A stretch of 64,000 nt of DNA from Agrobacterium tumefaciens (GTDB taxonomy: Bacteria > Pseudomonadota > Alphaproteobacteria > Rhizobiales > Rhizobiaceae), in contig JAGIAH010000015.1 of the NCBI GenBank assembly GCA_017744915.1, positions 20,443 through 84,442 on the forward strand. Direction: 5' to 3'. Below the pieces are notes generated by a model. It did not search any database. It was given only the letters and a program-made list of their open reading frames with translations, and was not told the DNA's origin. Of this stretch, positions 29,036-37,751 are shown piece after piece. Position 1 is the first letter of the stretch. The number at the start of each line of letters is the position of its first letter. A program made the position numbers and the translations under genes.

Positions 29036-30283
29036 GTGACCGACACAAGAAAAATCGTGGTGCTCCTCAAGGGCTATCCGCGCCTGTCCGAGACTTTCAT
29101 CGCCCAGGAGCTTCTGGGGCTCGAAAAGGCCGGGCTGAAACTCGAACTCATGTCCATGCGCCGTCCGACGGATAAGAAGCGCCACCCCGTTCATGACGAG
29201 ATCCGTGCGCCCGTCACATATCTGCCGGAATATCTGCATGAAGAGCCGCTGCGGGTTCTGAAGGCGCTATGGGCCTGCCGCAGGAAGCCGGGCTTCGGAA
29301 GCGCGCTTCGCCGGTTTTTCAGCGATCTGCCGCATGATCTCAGCCGCAACCGTTTCCGCCGTTTCGGGCAGGCCGCGGTGCTGGCCCACGAATGGCCTGT
29401 GGATGCTGAATGGCTGCATGTTCATTTCATCCACACGCCCGCCTCCGTCGCTGCCTATACCCATCTCATAACAGGCACCCCGTGGACGATTTCCGCCCAT
29501 GCCAAGGACATCTGGACCTCCAGCGACCGCGACCTCGCGGCCAAGCTGCAAAGCGCCCGCTGGGCCGTGACCTGCACCGCCGGCGGCTTTCAGCACCTGC
29601 AGGCTCTTTCCGGGACAATGCGGAATGTGCATCTGAGCTATCACGGGCTCGACCTTACCCGTTTCCCGCATTTTGATGGACCGCGCCCCGCAAGGGACGG
29701 ATCGAACGCTGATGATCCGGTCAAAATCTTGAGTGTCGGCCGCGCGGTCAAGAAAAAGGGCATCGATATTCTGCTGCGGGCACTCGCTTCGCTTCCCCGC
29801 ACCATCCATTGGCGCTTCACCCATATCGGCGGTGGCGACGAACTCTCCGTGCTGAAGAAACTCGCCGACGAACTCGGTATTGCCGACAGGATCGTCTGGA
29901 CCGGCGCCATGGACCAGAAACAGGTACTGGAGAACTACCGCGAGGCGGATCTCTTCGCGCTTGCCTGCCGCATCACCAGCGATGGCGACCGCGACGGTCT
30001 TCCCAATGTGCTGGTCGAGGCCGCGAGCCAGGCACTGACCTGCATTTCCACCAATATTTCCGGTATTCCGGAATTCTTCGTCAATGGCGAAAACGGCCTG
30101 CTGACGGAGCCGGAAAATCCGGCGGCCTTCGCAGAAGCGCTGCGCACCGCGATCACCGATCCGCAATTGCGCCAGCGTCTGGGCGCTGCCGCCGAAAACC
30201 GTGTACGAACGGCTTTCGACCATCGTACCAGCATCGCCGAATTGAAGGCTCTGTTTAAGACCGAGTGGGAAAAGACACCATGA
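29036..30283 (+). CDS. Glycosyltransferase, GT4 (exopolysaccharide/WcaL-like)
   Basis: 415-residue GT-B enzyme. The N-terminal half has LLKGYPRLSETFIAQELLGL (about 10-29), typical of colanic-acid/EPS GT4 enzymes, and HVHFIHTPASVAAYTHLITG with TPWTISAHAKDIW after it. The C-terminal half has ILSVGRAVKKKGIDILLRAL, RIVWTGAMDQKQVLENYREA and GLPNVLVEAASQALTCISTN, the EX7E donor site. It starts at GTG 29036. The stop codon overlaps the ATG of the next gene, which makes the three glycosyltransferases one unit. Confidence 0.87.
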   Translation: MTDTRKIVVLLKGYPRLSETFIAQELLGLEKAGLKLELMSMRRPTDKKRHPVHDEIRAPVTYLPEYLHEEPLRVLKALWACRRKPGFGSALRRFFSDLPHDLSRNRFRRFGQAAVLAHEWPVDAEWLHVHFIHTPASVAAYTHLITGTPWTISAHAKDIWTSSDRDLAAKLQSARWAVTCTAGGFQHLQALSGTMRNVHLSYHGLDLTRFPHFDGPRPARDGSNADDPVKILSVGRAVKKKGIDILLRALASLPRTIHWRFTHIGGGDELSVLKKLADELGIADRIVWTGAMDQKQVLENYREADLFALACRITSDGDRDGLPNVLVEAASQALTCISTNISGIPEFFVNGENGLLTEPENPAAFAEALRTAITDPQLRQRLGAAAENRVRTAFDHRTSIAELKALFKTEWEKTP

Positions 30284-31431
30284 CCGAAATGGAAAAGCGC
30301 CCTTCCGTTTTCTTCTACGTGCAGCATCTTCTCGGCATCGGCCATATCGCCCGCGCCAGCCGCATTGCCAATGCCTTGCAGGCGAATGGTTTCGACGTCG
30401 TTCTGGTCACGGGCGGCACCCCGGTTCCGGGTTTTCCGGGCGAGGGCATCCGCCATGTCGAATTGCCGCCGATCGCTGTCAGCGATGGCAATTTTTCGGG
30501 CCTTGTCGACAGTTCCGGCAAGCCGGTGGACGAGATATTCAGGAAACTCAGAACCGACATGCTGATCGGCGCCTATCACGGCGCAAAGCCTGATATCGTC
30601 ATCATCGAGGCTTTTCCCTTCGGTCGCAGACAGGTGCGTTTCGAATTGCTGCCGCTGCTGGACGAGATCGAAGACAGCGAACCGCGCCCACTCGTCATGA
30701 CATCGCTGCGGGATATCCTGCAGGAAAAGACCAAGCCCGGTCGCGACGAAGAGACGGTCTCTCTGGTGAAGAAACATTTCGACGCGGTGCTCGTGCATGG
30801 CGACCCGGGTTTCGCCCGACTGGAAGATACTTTCCCTCTGGCAAACGAAATCAGCCAGCGCGTTGTCTATACCGGGCTCGTCGCCCCGCCGCCACCGCCG
30901 GAGCCGGCGGAAAAATTCGATATCGTCGTTTCCGCAGGTGGCGGCGCCGTCGGTGCAGCGCTCATCCGGGCGGCTCTTGAGGCAGCCCCGCTGCTGGATG
31001 GCATCAAAAGCTGGTGCCTCGTCACCGGTCCCAACATGCCGCGGGTGGATTTCGACGAGATCTCCGCTGAAGCGCCGGACAATGTCTCTGTCTTCCGCTT
31101 CCGCAAGGATTTCGCCAGCCTGCTTGCCGGCGCGCGGCTTTCGGTCTCACAGGCCGGCTACAACACCGTCTGCGATATTCTTCAGGCCAAATGCCGCTCG
31201 CTTCTGATTCCCTTCGCGGCCGGTGGAGAAACCGAGCAGAGCACCCGCGCCGAGCGACTGGCACGGCTGGGCTTGGCACAGGTGCTGGCGGAAGAACACA
31301 TCTCCGCGCAGTCCATGGCCGAGGCCATCAAGGCGACGCTGGCGCTGCCGGAACCGGGCAAGATCCACCTCGATCTCGATGGCGCGGCCGGCACTGCTAG
31401 AGCACTGCGCCGCCTTTATGATGAGCGGTGA
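30280..31431 (+). CDS. Predicted glycosyltransferase (GT28/MurG-like), second copy
   Basis: 383-residue GT-B protein related to the gene at 27784: VFFYVQHLLGIGHIARASRI at the N-terminus and VSAGGGAVGAALIRAALEAA plus LSVSQAGYNTVCDILQAKCR in the donor half, where the QAGYNTVCDIL block parallels MGGYNTVCEIL of the other copy. A further sequence, IPFAAGGETEQSTRAERL, contacts the donor in MurG-like enzymes. The start at 30280 is chosen because ATGA overlaps the upstream stop and GTGGGAAAAG precedes it. The 3' end overlaps cutC by 35 bp, convergently. The two copies look like an ancient duplication with a GT4 gene between them. Confidence 0.82.
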   Translation: MTEMEKRPSVFFYVQHLLGIGHIARASRIANALQANGFDVVLVTGGTPVPGFPGEGIRHVELPPIAVSDGNFSGLVDSSGKPVDEIFRKLRTDMLIGAYHGAKPDIVIIEAFPFGRRQVRFELLPLLDEIEDSEPRPLVMTSLRDILQEKTKPGRDEETVSLVKKHFDAVLVHGDPGFARLEDTFPLANEISQRVVYTGLVAPPPPPEPAEKFDIVVSAGGGAVGAALIRAALEAAPLLDGIKSWCLVTGPNMPRVDFDEISAEAPDNVSVFRFRKDFASLLAGARLSVSQAGYNTVCDILQAKCRSLLIPFAAGGETEQSTRAERLARLGLAQVLAEEHISAQSMAEAIKATLALPEPGKIHLDLDGAAGTARALRRLYDER

Positions 31432-32137
31432 GGATCGTCTTTAATTCGCGCACGGCGGCCTCATCCGTCGCCTTGCGCCCCGCGCCGGTGAAACCGAGCT
31501 TCGCCACACTGCTTTCCGGATCATAAGATGGAACGGCGGAACAGGACGCGTGGATTTCAACGATCGGAAAGCTATCCAGCAAAGCCTGAACGCTTTGCGG
31601 ACGCACACCCGCTCCAGGCATGATGACGATCCGGCCTTTTGCAATCTCCGACAGGTGTGCGAGCGTCTCGACGCCCTCGAGTGCCGATCGCGCGCCGCCA
31701 GAGGTGAGAATGCGGGGGAAACCAAGCGAAATGGCGGCCTCCAAGGCCTCTTCCATATCCGGTACGACATCAAACGCCCGGTGCAGTGTCGCATCCATTC
31801 CATCGGCGTGACGGCGCAAATCTTCGAGCAAGGCCATATCAAGCGCGCCATCGCCACGCGATGCGCCGAGTACAACGCCGGAGAGCCCTGCCGCGCGCGC
31901 CGCATCGATATCGCGTTTCATCACATCTGCCTCGTCGCGCGTGAACACGAAATCCCCGGCGCGCGGCCTGATCATGACGCTCACCGGCAATCCATAGGTC
32001 GCCGCCCGCTGCATGAACCCCGCCGATGGCGTCACGCCGCCGCCGGACAACGCGGCACAAAGCTCGATCCGGTCGGCCCCGCCCCTGACCGCCGCTTCCA
32101 GACCGGCCACATCGTCCACGCAAATCTCGAGAATCAT
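31397..32137 (-). CDS. cutC: CutC family TIM-barrel protein
   Basis: 246 residues covering the whole CutC family: MILEICVDDVAGLEAAVRGG, RIELCAALSGGGVTPSAGFM, VMIRPRAGDFVFT and, near the end, EIHASCSAV. CutC was named for copper homeostasis in E. coli, but that role is disputed and the family has no agreed enzyme activity. Here it is the last gene of an operon for amino-sugar use (RpiR regulator, SDR, hexosaminidase, M81, MFS), 77 bp after the MFS gene. That position argues for a role in sugar or glycoside metabolism and not in copper handling. Confidence 0.88.
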   Translation of the reverse strand: MILEICVDDVAGLEAAVRGGADRIELCAALSGGGVTPSAGFMQRAATYGLPVSVMIRPRAGDFVFTRDEADVMKRDIDAARAAGLSGVVLGASRGDGALDMALLEDLRRHADGMDATLHRAFDVVPDMEEALEAAISLGFPRILTSGGARSALEGVETLAHLSEIAKGRIVIMPGAGVRPQSVQALLDSFPIVEIHASCSAVPSYDPESSVAKLGFTGAGRKATDEAAVRELKTILTAHHKGGAVL

Positions 32138-32214
32138 TCTAACCTCTTTTATCTGGCTGTGGTCCGTTCACGCGCCGGATCATCCGAAAACCGCCTACAC
32201 TTTTGGCCGACGCT

Positions 32215-33420
32215 CTACCTGCGGCGACCCGTCCCATCAAGCGCGTAGAGCATATAAACCCCGCCAAGACCCACGATCGCTCCCAATATGGAGGTTCCGG
32301 AATAGCTGGAAACCAGGGTTCCAACGGCAAAAATCAGTGCACCGAGACCGGCGCCAAGGAAGATATTGACCGCGATCAGCGAGCTTCCGAGCCCCGGCCG
32401 GTCGGCGATCAACTCCTGCAGATAGGTGATGGGAATGCTGATGATGGCGGCGGCACCGAGAGCGCTGATAACGGTCTGCGCATAGATGTGCCAGGGCGCG
32501 GAAGCGAGCCCCTGCAGGATGAGATAGATGGCGTAAAGCACCGCGCCCGCCGCCAGCGTCAGCGTTTGTGGCACCTTCTTTTCAATCCAGCCCCACAGGA
32601 GAATGAAGACGATTTCCAGCGCGGCGACGATACCCGCGACGATACCGATATCCGCGACCGTACCCTTTGCCTGCCCGGTTATGATGAGCGAGCGGATGGA
32701 ATCATTCAGATGCAGCATGGAGCAGATCAGCGCGATGGCGATGATCCGCAAAAGCACCCGCCGCGATCCGATTTCCGCAAGGGAAGCCATGAGGCCGAAG
32801 CGCGCTTCATTATTGACAACCGCCGGCGTGGCGGCGCGTGGCAGGCAGAAAGCGACCAGCAGGAAACAGATGAGCGCGCAGATGCCCGAAAACAGGAACG
32901 CCAGGAGCATATTGCCGGAATTCACCAGAAAAATGCCGACAATGCCGGGCACCAGCACCCAGGACAGGGAAATGGTGGCCCGCATGATCGAATTCACGGC
33001 GATCATGTCGCCCGTCGAAAGATTGCGGGCATCGGCGCGCACATGCGCGAAGATCAGCGAGTTCATCGCCCCGAAAATCGGCAGCAGAATAAGCTTGGCA
33101 CTGACGAAAGCCGTGGCGTTGCCGACCAGATAAACCAGCAGATAGCCGCTGACGCCGAAGAGCGCGATGAGCAGCATCGGCTTGCGATATTCGCCCAGCC
33201 TGTCGGCGACGATACCCATCAAGACGCTGGCGCTGACATTGATGACGGCGGCAAACAGCATCAGCAGCGAATAGACGCTGTTGCTCAGCCCGATTTCACG
33301 AATGCCGATGACCGCCTGATAGGGCGCGGTCGCCGCATTCGAAAAGCCGAAAAACAGGATGGCGAGCGCCCCGATGCGGATCGACGGATTGTTGATGACG
33401 ATGGAAAGAGCCGACGGCAT
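32215..33420 (-). CDS. Major facilitator superfamily sugar transporter (SetA-like)
   Basis: 401-residue polytopic membrane protein with about twelve helices, starting MPSALSIVINNPSIRIGALA. The loop between helices 2 and 3 reads GIVADRLGEYRKPMLLIAL, a variant of the MFS signature. The general layout matches sugar efflux transporters of the Set family, so the direction could be export. The ATG at 33420 is chosen over the TTG at 33447 because an AGGCGA ribosome site precedes it. It lies between the M81 peptidase and cutC in the amino-sugar operon and may move a degradation product or prevent its build-up. Confidence 0.85.
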   Translation of the reverse strand: MPSALSIVINNPSIRIGALAILFFGFSNAATAPYQAVIGIREIGLSNSVYSLLMLFAAVINVSASVLMGIVADRLGEYRKPMLLIALFGVSGYLLVYLVGNATAFVSAKLILLPIFGAMNSLIFAHVRADARNLSTGDMIAVNSIMRATISLSWVLVPGIVGIFLVNSGNMLLAFLFSGICALICFLLVAFCLPRAATPAVVNNEARFGLMASLAEIGSRRVLLRIIAIALICSMLHLNDSIRSLIITGQAKGTVADIGIVAGIVAALEIVFILLWGWIEKKVPQTLTLAAGAVLYAIYLILQGLASAPWHIYAQTVISALGAAAIISIPITYLQELIADRPGLGSSLIAVNIFLGAGLGALIFAVGTLVSSYSGTSILGAIVGLGGVYMLYALDGTGRRR

Positions 33421-33482
33421 GGATATTCGCCTGAGATGATCCGGCAACGCCGGATCGCTGGGGTAAAGCTACCGAACCGCTG

Positions 33483-34916
33483 TCATTGCCAGCGGGCCGA
33501 AAGGATGGGTTTGGGGATATAGTCGAAATCCGGCTTCCACGGATAAAAATCGCCGGGCCGGCGGTGATTGGGAAGGTTTTCGATATCCTGATTGATCACC
33601 CCTTCCGTCAGCGCCATGAGGTTGGGGTTGGCGATCGGCGCAAGCTCCGGCGAAAGATAACCTGACTTGACGACCAGAAGCCTGACCTCTTTCGGATCGA
33701 AGCCCAGACGGGTGAAATCCGCAATCATGTGATAGGGCCTGCGCCGCGCCGCCAGAATGACCGTGATGCCACCGATCGTGACCACCGCCTGCCGGTGATC
33801 GGCAGCGCCGGGATCGTCCAGTTTGAGAACCTGGGCTTCGACGGTGACGGACGGGCTTTGCGGATCGAGACTGCCGCCGATCTTCAGGGAAAGGCGCTCG
33901 CCCTCGCCTGCCGCAAAACAGGCTTCGACAGCCGGCCGGTCGGTGATGCCGCCCAGAAGAGCACCCTGCCAGTTGCGCTCAATCAGCGCCGAAAGAACAT
34001 CGGCGCGGTCACCCACCCCGCCGCCGGTCGGGTTGTCGCCGGAGTCGGCGAGAATGATCGGTCGGCTAGTCGTCTTTTCCGCAATATCCATGATGGCGTC
34101 GAGCGGCTCCGTCACAGGCCCAAAACGAAAATCCTGCCGGGCGTTCCAGTAGGATTGCGCGATCTCTGTGGCGATGGCCTTTGCTGCCGCTTTGTCGGTT
34201 CCCGTCACCACCGCACAGGCCGTCGCCCGGGGTTCATCGGCCCAGACGTAACCGATCATGAAATTTGCATCCCATATACCGGGCTGCGCATCGTGATCCG
34301 GCAGAACGGCATAAAGGCTTTTGGTGGGCTCGTCTTCCGTGGAGGTCTTTTCACCCGGCAGCAGAACGGGGATTTTCGCCCAGGCCACACCGGGCTTTTC
34401 TCCCGTCTTAAGGGCCTTCAGTAGCATCGCCCACGCCCGCACCATCGTCTCACGCACATCGATATGCGGTGCAGTTCGGTAGCCGGCAAATATATCCAGC
34501 TGATCGATGATGGTCTGGCTGACATTGCCGTGCAGGTCGTAGCTCGCAGAGACCACGACATCCGGCCCGACCACGGCGCGGGCGCTGGAAATCCAGTCGC
34601 CTTCCGCATCATCCATGCCTTCGACATTCATCGCACCATGCATGGCGAGATAAAGCCCGTCCAGCGGCAACGAGGCTTTCAGGCGTTCGAGGAACTCCTG
34701 TTTGAATGCGTCATAGGTCGCGCGCGACACCGGGCCGCCCGGCACCGCCCGCGCATGCAGAAGCGGCAATACCTCCGCTCCGCCTTCACCGAGGAAATTG
34801 AAATATTCGGCCTCCAGAAGCTCCGCGCCCCGAAAGACGCGGAAATCCTCCTGCCCCATCAGCACCGGAGAATAGGTGCTGCATTCGGTATGGATTCCAC
34901 CAACGGCAATACGCAT
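33483..34916 (-). CDS. M81 family metallopeptidase (MlrC-like)
   Basis: 477 residues of the MlrC (microcystinase C)/DUF1485 family, with the opening MRIAVGGIHTECSTYSPVLM, then SASYDLHGNVSQTIIDQLDI (about 132-151), AMHGAMNVEGMDDAEGDW (about 93-110) and ILADSGDNPTGGGVGDRADV (about 300-319). Histidines and aspartates in these motifs form the predicted zinc site. In cyanotoxin degraders MlrC cleaves linear peptides, but most bacterial members sit in transport or catabolic operons and are uncharacterised. The ATG lies 12 bp after the hexosaminidase stop, with a GGGGAAGG ribosome site. Confidence 0.87.
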   Translation of the reverse strand: MRIAVGGIHTECSTYSPVLMGQEDFRVFRGAELLEAEYFNFLGEGGAEVLPLLHARAVPGGPVSRATYDAFKQEFLERLKASLPLDGLYLAMHGAMNVEGMDDAEGDWISSARAVVGPDVVVSASYDLHGNVSQTIIDQLDIFAGYRTAPHIDVRETMVRAWAMLLKALKTGEKPGVAWAKIPVLLPGEKTSTEDEPTKSLYAVLPDHDAQPGIWDANFMIGYVWADEPRATACAVVTGTDKAAAKAIATEIAQSYWNARQDFRFGPVTEPLDAIMDIAEKTTSRPIILADSGDNPTGGGVGDRADVLSALIERNWQGALLGGITDRPAVEACFAAGEGERLSLKIGGSLDPQSPSVTVEAQVLKLDDPGAADHRQAVVTIGGITVILAARRRPYHMIADFTRLGFDPKEVRLLVVKSGYLSPELAPIANPNLMALTEGVINQDIENLPNHRRPGDFYPWKPDFDYIPKPILSARWQ

Positions 34917-34928
34917 CTCGCCTTCCCC

Positions 34929-36848
34929 TCAATAAACCGGGCTCAACGGAACGATGGCGGAAAAACGCAGCCAGTCCTTCTGCGCCTTTGGCGTCCATGC
35001 CGCCTCGGCAATGGCCGGCAGCCTCGGGAAAACCAGATGGTTGAAATAGGCACGATTGAGGAAATGTTCAGACCAGATGCAGGCCTGAACGCCTTTCATC
35101 CGCTCCTTCAATTCCTCTGGAAAATCGCCGACCGCCTCGTAAGCATAGGTATGCGACGGCGGAACCGTGCCGGCCCAGCTTGCGCCGGGCTCCTGCCAGG
35201 CTTCGTCCTGCACCATGTCGAGATAATAGGCCTGACCCGGCGTCATCACCACATCATAACCCTGCTTTGCAAGCTCAAGACCGACTTCCGGCTTCTGCCA
35301 TGCCATCAGCAATGTTCCGGCCGGATCGACACCGCCGCCGTGGGAAACCTCGTCCCAGCCGGCAAGCTGGCGGCCACGCTCATGCAGCATCCCCTGAATG
35401 CGCTTCATGAAATAGGACTGAATGCCGAAGGTGCCGTCCAGCCCTTCCTTGTCCATCAGCGCCTTGGCGAGCGGCGAGGCGAGCCACGAGCCATCCGCAA
35501 CTTCGTCGCCGCCGATATGGATGAGCCGCGACGGGAACAGCTCCACCATCTCGTCGAAAATCTTGCCGAAGAATTCATAGGTCGACTCGATGGCCGGGTT
35601 GAGCGCGTTATTGGGATAGCCCTGCACCGAGCGATAGCTGTCCGGGGCTTCCTGCCCGTCCGTCAGTTCCGGATAGGCAACAAGAGCCGCCGTGCTGTGA
35701 CCGGGAATATCCACCTCCGGCACGATTTCGACATTCAACGCCGCCGCATGCGCCACGACCAGGCGCACATCATCCTGCGTGTAATAGCCGGAAATCGGTT
35801 CCGCCCCATTGCCGAGCTGCGGCAGAAGCGGTGCATCCGGGCCGCGCGTGGCACCCACGGTGGTCAGCAGCGGATAAGCCTTGATTTCCAGACGCCACGC
35901 CTCGTCATCCGTCAGGTGCCAATGGAAGCGGTTCATGCGCAGCCATGCGAGAATATCGATCAGCCGCAGCACATCATCAGTCGGATAAAATTGCCGCGAA
36001 ACATCCAGATGGCAACCGCGCCAGCTATAACGCGGCGCATCGCTGATGGTGCCGGAGGCCGGGAAACGGAACTTCGGATCGATACGCGCGCCGTGCAGCA
36101 GCTGCGCCAGAACCGTCAGGCCATATTGCAGGCCGGCAGCGGCCGAATATTCCACGGTAACGGCTTCGTTGGAGAAAGTGATGCGATACCCTTCCGCTTC
36201 GAGCCCGCTATGCTGCTTGAAATGCAGCGGCTTTCCCTCATGCACCGGCGCAAGGCTGAAAGGCACATGCCCGACGGCAAAGAGCCTGCGGAACAGCGAC
36301 AGCACGGTTTCCACCGCAAGCACTTCCTCCGCTTTGGCGTCTTCCATCGGGAAAAGCGCGACGGGAAAGCCCTTCCCCGGCTCGGCATCGATTTCGGCCG
36401 GCCAGGGCTGAATGGCGAAGGGCAGATCGAGCTTGCCTTCGGGAAGCAGCACAGGCGCCGGCTCGCTGTGGCGCCCATCCAGCATCAGGTCACCCACATC
36501 CACGGCACGATGTGTGCCATCGGCAAGGCTGACATAGGCAGATTTTGCGCCGTCCGTGCGGTGCCGCGCCGGCCTCAGCAGGCCATCGACGGTGAAGCGC
36601 CAGGATTTGCCCGGTTCCAGCACAAAACCGGATGGGGGTGCAAATTCATGGAAATTGGCGTTGCGGCGCAGATAGATGGCGTTGCCGCACACTGGCCTGT
36701 CCACCGTCCGCGTCAGCGACGTATAGACGATGCGAAAATCCTTCAGCGGTTCGCGGGATAGATTGACCAGCGTGAAGGTGAAGCCGCCGGATGCGGAGTC
36801 TGCGAGCGGATGCCATGAATTTTCAAGACGATACTGTGCGAGCGCCAT
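34929..36848 (-). CDS. Beta-N-acetylhexosaminidase, GH20
   Basis: 639-residue exo-hexosaminidase that releases terminal GlcNAc or GalNAc by substrate-assisted catalysis. An N-terminal beta domain (about 1-270) precedes the TIM barrel. RYSWRGCHLDVSRQFYPTDD, MNRFHWHLTDDEAWRLEIKA and IHIGGDEVADGSW are diagnostic, with Asp448-Glu449 as the catalytic pair. No signal peptide is visible, so it should act on imported oligosaccharides in the cytoplasm. The neighbouring ABC importer and nagA/kinase/deaminase genes would supply and process the substrate. A strong AGGGGAG precedes the ATG. Confidence 0.93.
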   Translation of the reverse strand: MALAQYRLENSWHPLADSASGGFTFTLVNLSREPLKDFRIVYTSLTRTVDRPVCGNAIYLRRNANFHEFAPPSGFVLEPGKSWRFTVDGLLRPARHRTDGAKSAYVSLADGTHRAVDVGDLMLDGRHSEPAPVLLPEGKLDLPFAIQPWPAEIDAEPGKGFPVALFPMEDAKAEEVLAVETVLSLFRRLFAVGHVPFSLAPVHEGKPLHFKQHSGLEAEGYRITFSNEAVTVEYSAAAGLQYGLTVLAQLLHGARIDPKFRFPASGTISDAPRYSWRGCHLDVSRQFYPTDDVLRLIDILAWLRMNRFHWHLTDDEAWRLEIKAYPLLTTVGATRGPDAPLLPQLGNGAEPISGYYTQDDVRLVVAHAAALNVEIVPEVDIPGHSTAALVAYPELTDGQEAPDSYRSVQGYPNNALNPAIESTYEFFGKIFDEMVELFPSRLIHIGGDEVADGSWLASPLAKALMDKEGLDGTFGIQSYFMKRIQGMLHERGRQLAGWDEVSHGGGVDPAGTLLMAWQKPEVGLELAKQGYDVVMTPGQAYYLDMVQDEAWQEPGASWAGTVPPSHTYAYEAVGDFPEELKERMKGVQACIWSEHFLNRAYFNHLVFPRLPAIAEAAWTPKAQKDWLRFSAIVPLSPVY

Positions 36849-36892
36849 GATGCTCCCCTTTATTGCGCATTGAACCCGTCAGAGGGTTTCGG

Positions 36893-37675
36893 TCAGTAGT
36901 GTTCGGATTGCGAAAAAGTCCGGGCCAGCGGCGCCTGTCCTGCCGTCAGCCCACAATCAACCGGCAGGCACACGCCGCTGATGGCGGCGGCCTGCGGACC
37001 AGCGAGAAAAGCAACCGCATTGGCCACATCCTCGGGTCTGACGATCCGCTGCAGCGGATACCAGTGCTTGGCTTCCTCGAAGACCTGGGGATTGGTGGCG
37101 GCACGCGCCTCCCATGCCTGCGTGCGCACGGTGCCCGGCGCGACCGCGTTGGCGCGGATGCCGAATTTGCCGTATTCGACGGCGATCAGCCTGGTCAGAT
37201 GGATCAGCCCGGCCTTTGCCGCGCTATAGGCCGGATGGCCGAACACCGCCATGCCATTAACGGAGGTGATATTGACCACGGAGCCCTGGGTGCGCTTCAA
37301 CGCCTCCTCGAAAGCCCTGAAGCAGAGAAACGGCGCTTCCAGATTAAGCGCATTGTCCTTGCGCCAGATCTCAGCGGTCGTGTCGTGCAGGCAGACAGCC
37401 CGTGCCGCACCGGCATTATTGACGAGGGTGGCAACTTCGCCCAGTTCCGCGACCTCGGTGGCCAGCCGCGCAAGATCCTGCGGATCGGTAACATCACAGG
37501 TTTTAGCAACGAAGCCCGAACCGGAAAGCCTGGAAAGCGCTTCGGACAGGGCGCCGGCATCGATATCGACCAGCACCACCTTCGCGTGGCTTTCAGAAAG
37601 TGCCGCAGCAATCGCCCGGCCAATATCCCCTGCCGCACCGGTTACGATGGCGAGCTGGTCTTTCCTGTCCTTCAT
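36893..37675 (-). CDS. Short-chain dehydrogenase/reductase
   Basis: 260-residue NAD(P)-dependent oxidoreductase with the cofactor motif IVTGAAGDIGRAIA, the NNAG motif (TLVNNAGAARAV), an active-site Ser (VNITSVNG) and YSAAKAGLIHLTR (YxxxK). Asp after strand 2 (VLVDIDAG) favours NAD. The substrate is unknown; a sugar or sugar acid is likely from its place between the RpiR regulator and the hexosaminidase. The start at 37675 is chosen because the frame beyond it runs into the regulator gene; a GTG one codon upstream is possible. Confidence 0.87.
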   Translation of the reverse strand: MKDRKDQLAIVTGAAGDIGRAIAAALSESHAKVVLVDIDAGALSEALSRLSGSGFVAKTCDVTDPQDLARLATEVAELGEVATLVNNAGAARAVCLHDTTAEIWRKDNALNLEAPFLCFRAFEEALKRTQGSVVNITSVNGMAVFGHPAYSAAKAGLIHLTRLIAVEYGKFGIRANAVAPGTVRTQAWEARAATNPQVFEEAKHWYPLQRIVRPEDVANAVAFLAGPQAAAISGVCLPVDCGLTAGQAPLARTFSQSEHY

Positions 37676-37751
37676 CACCTTTACAACTCCCTTGAAGCTT
37701 TCCGACCCACCGCAGGGGTCCCAGGCAAAACTGCCTGTATTTTTTTCGCCC

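Noticed and set aside
32203..33522. 439-codon charged open frame antisense to the MFS gene
   Set aside because: The excess of Asp, Arg and His is what the antisense of hydrophobic membrane codons gives; the MFS reading is right.
34464..36761. 765-codon open frame antisense to the GH20 hexosaminidase
   Set aside because: GH20 catalytic motif and operon context identify the minus strand as coding.
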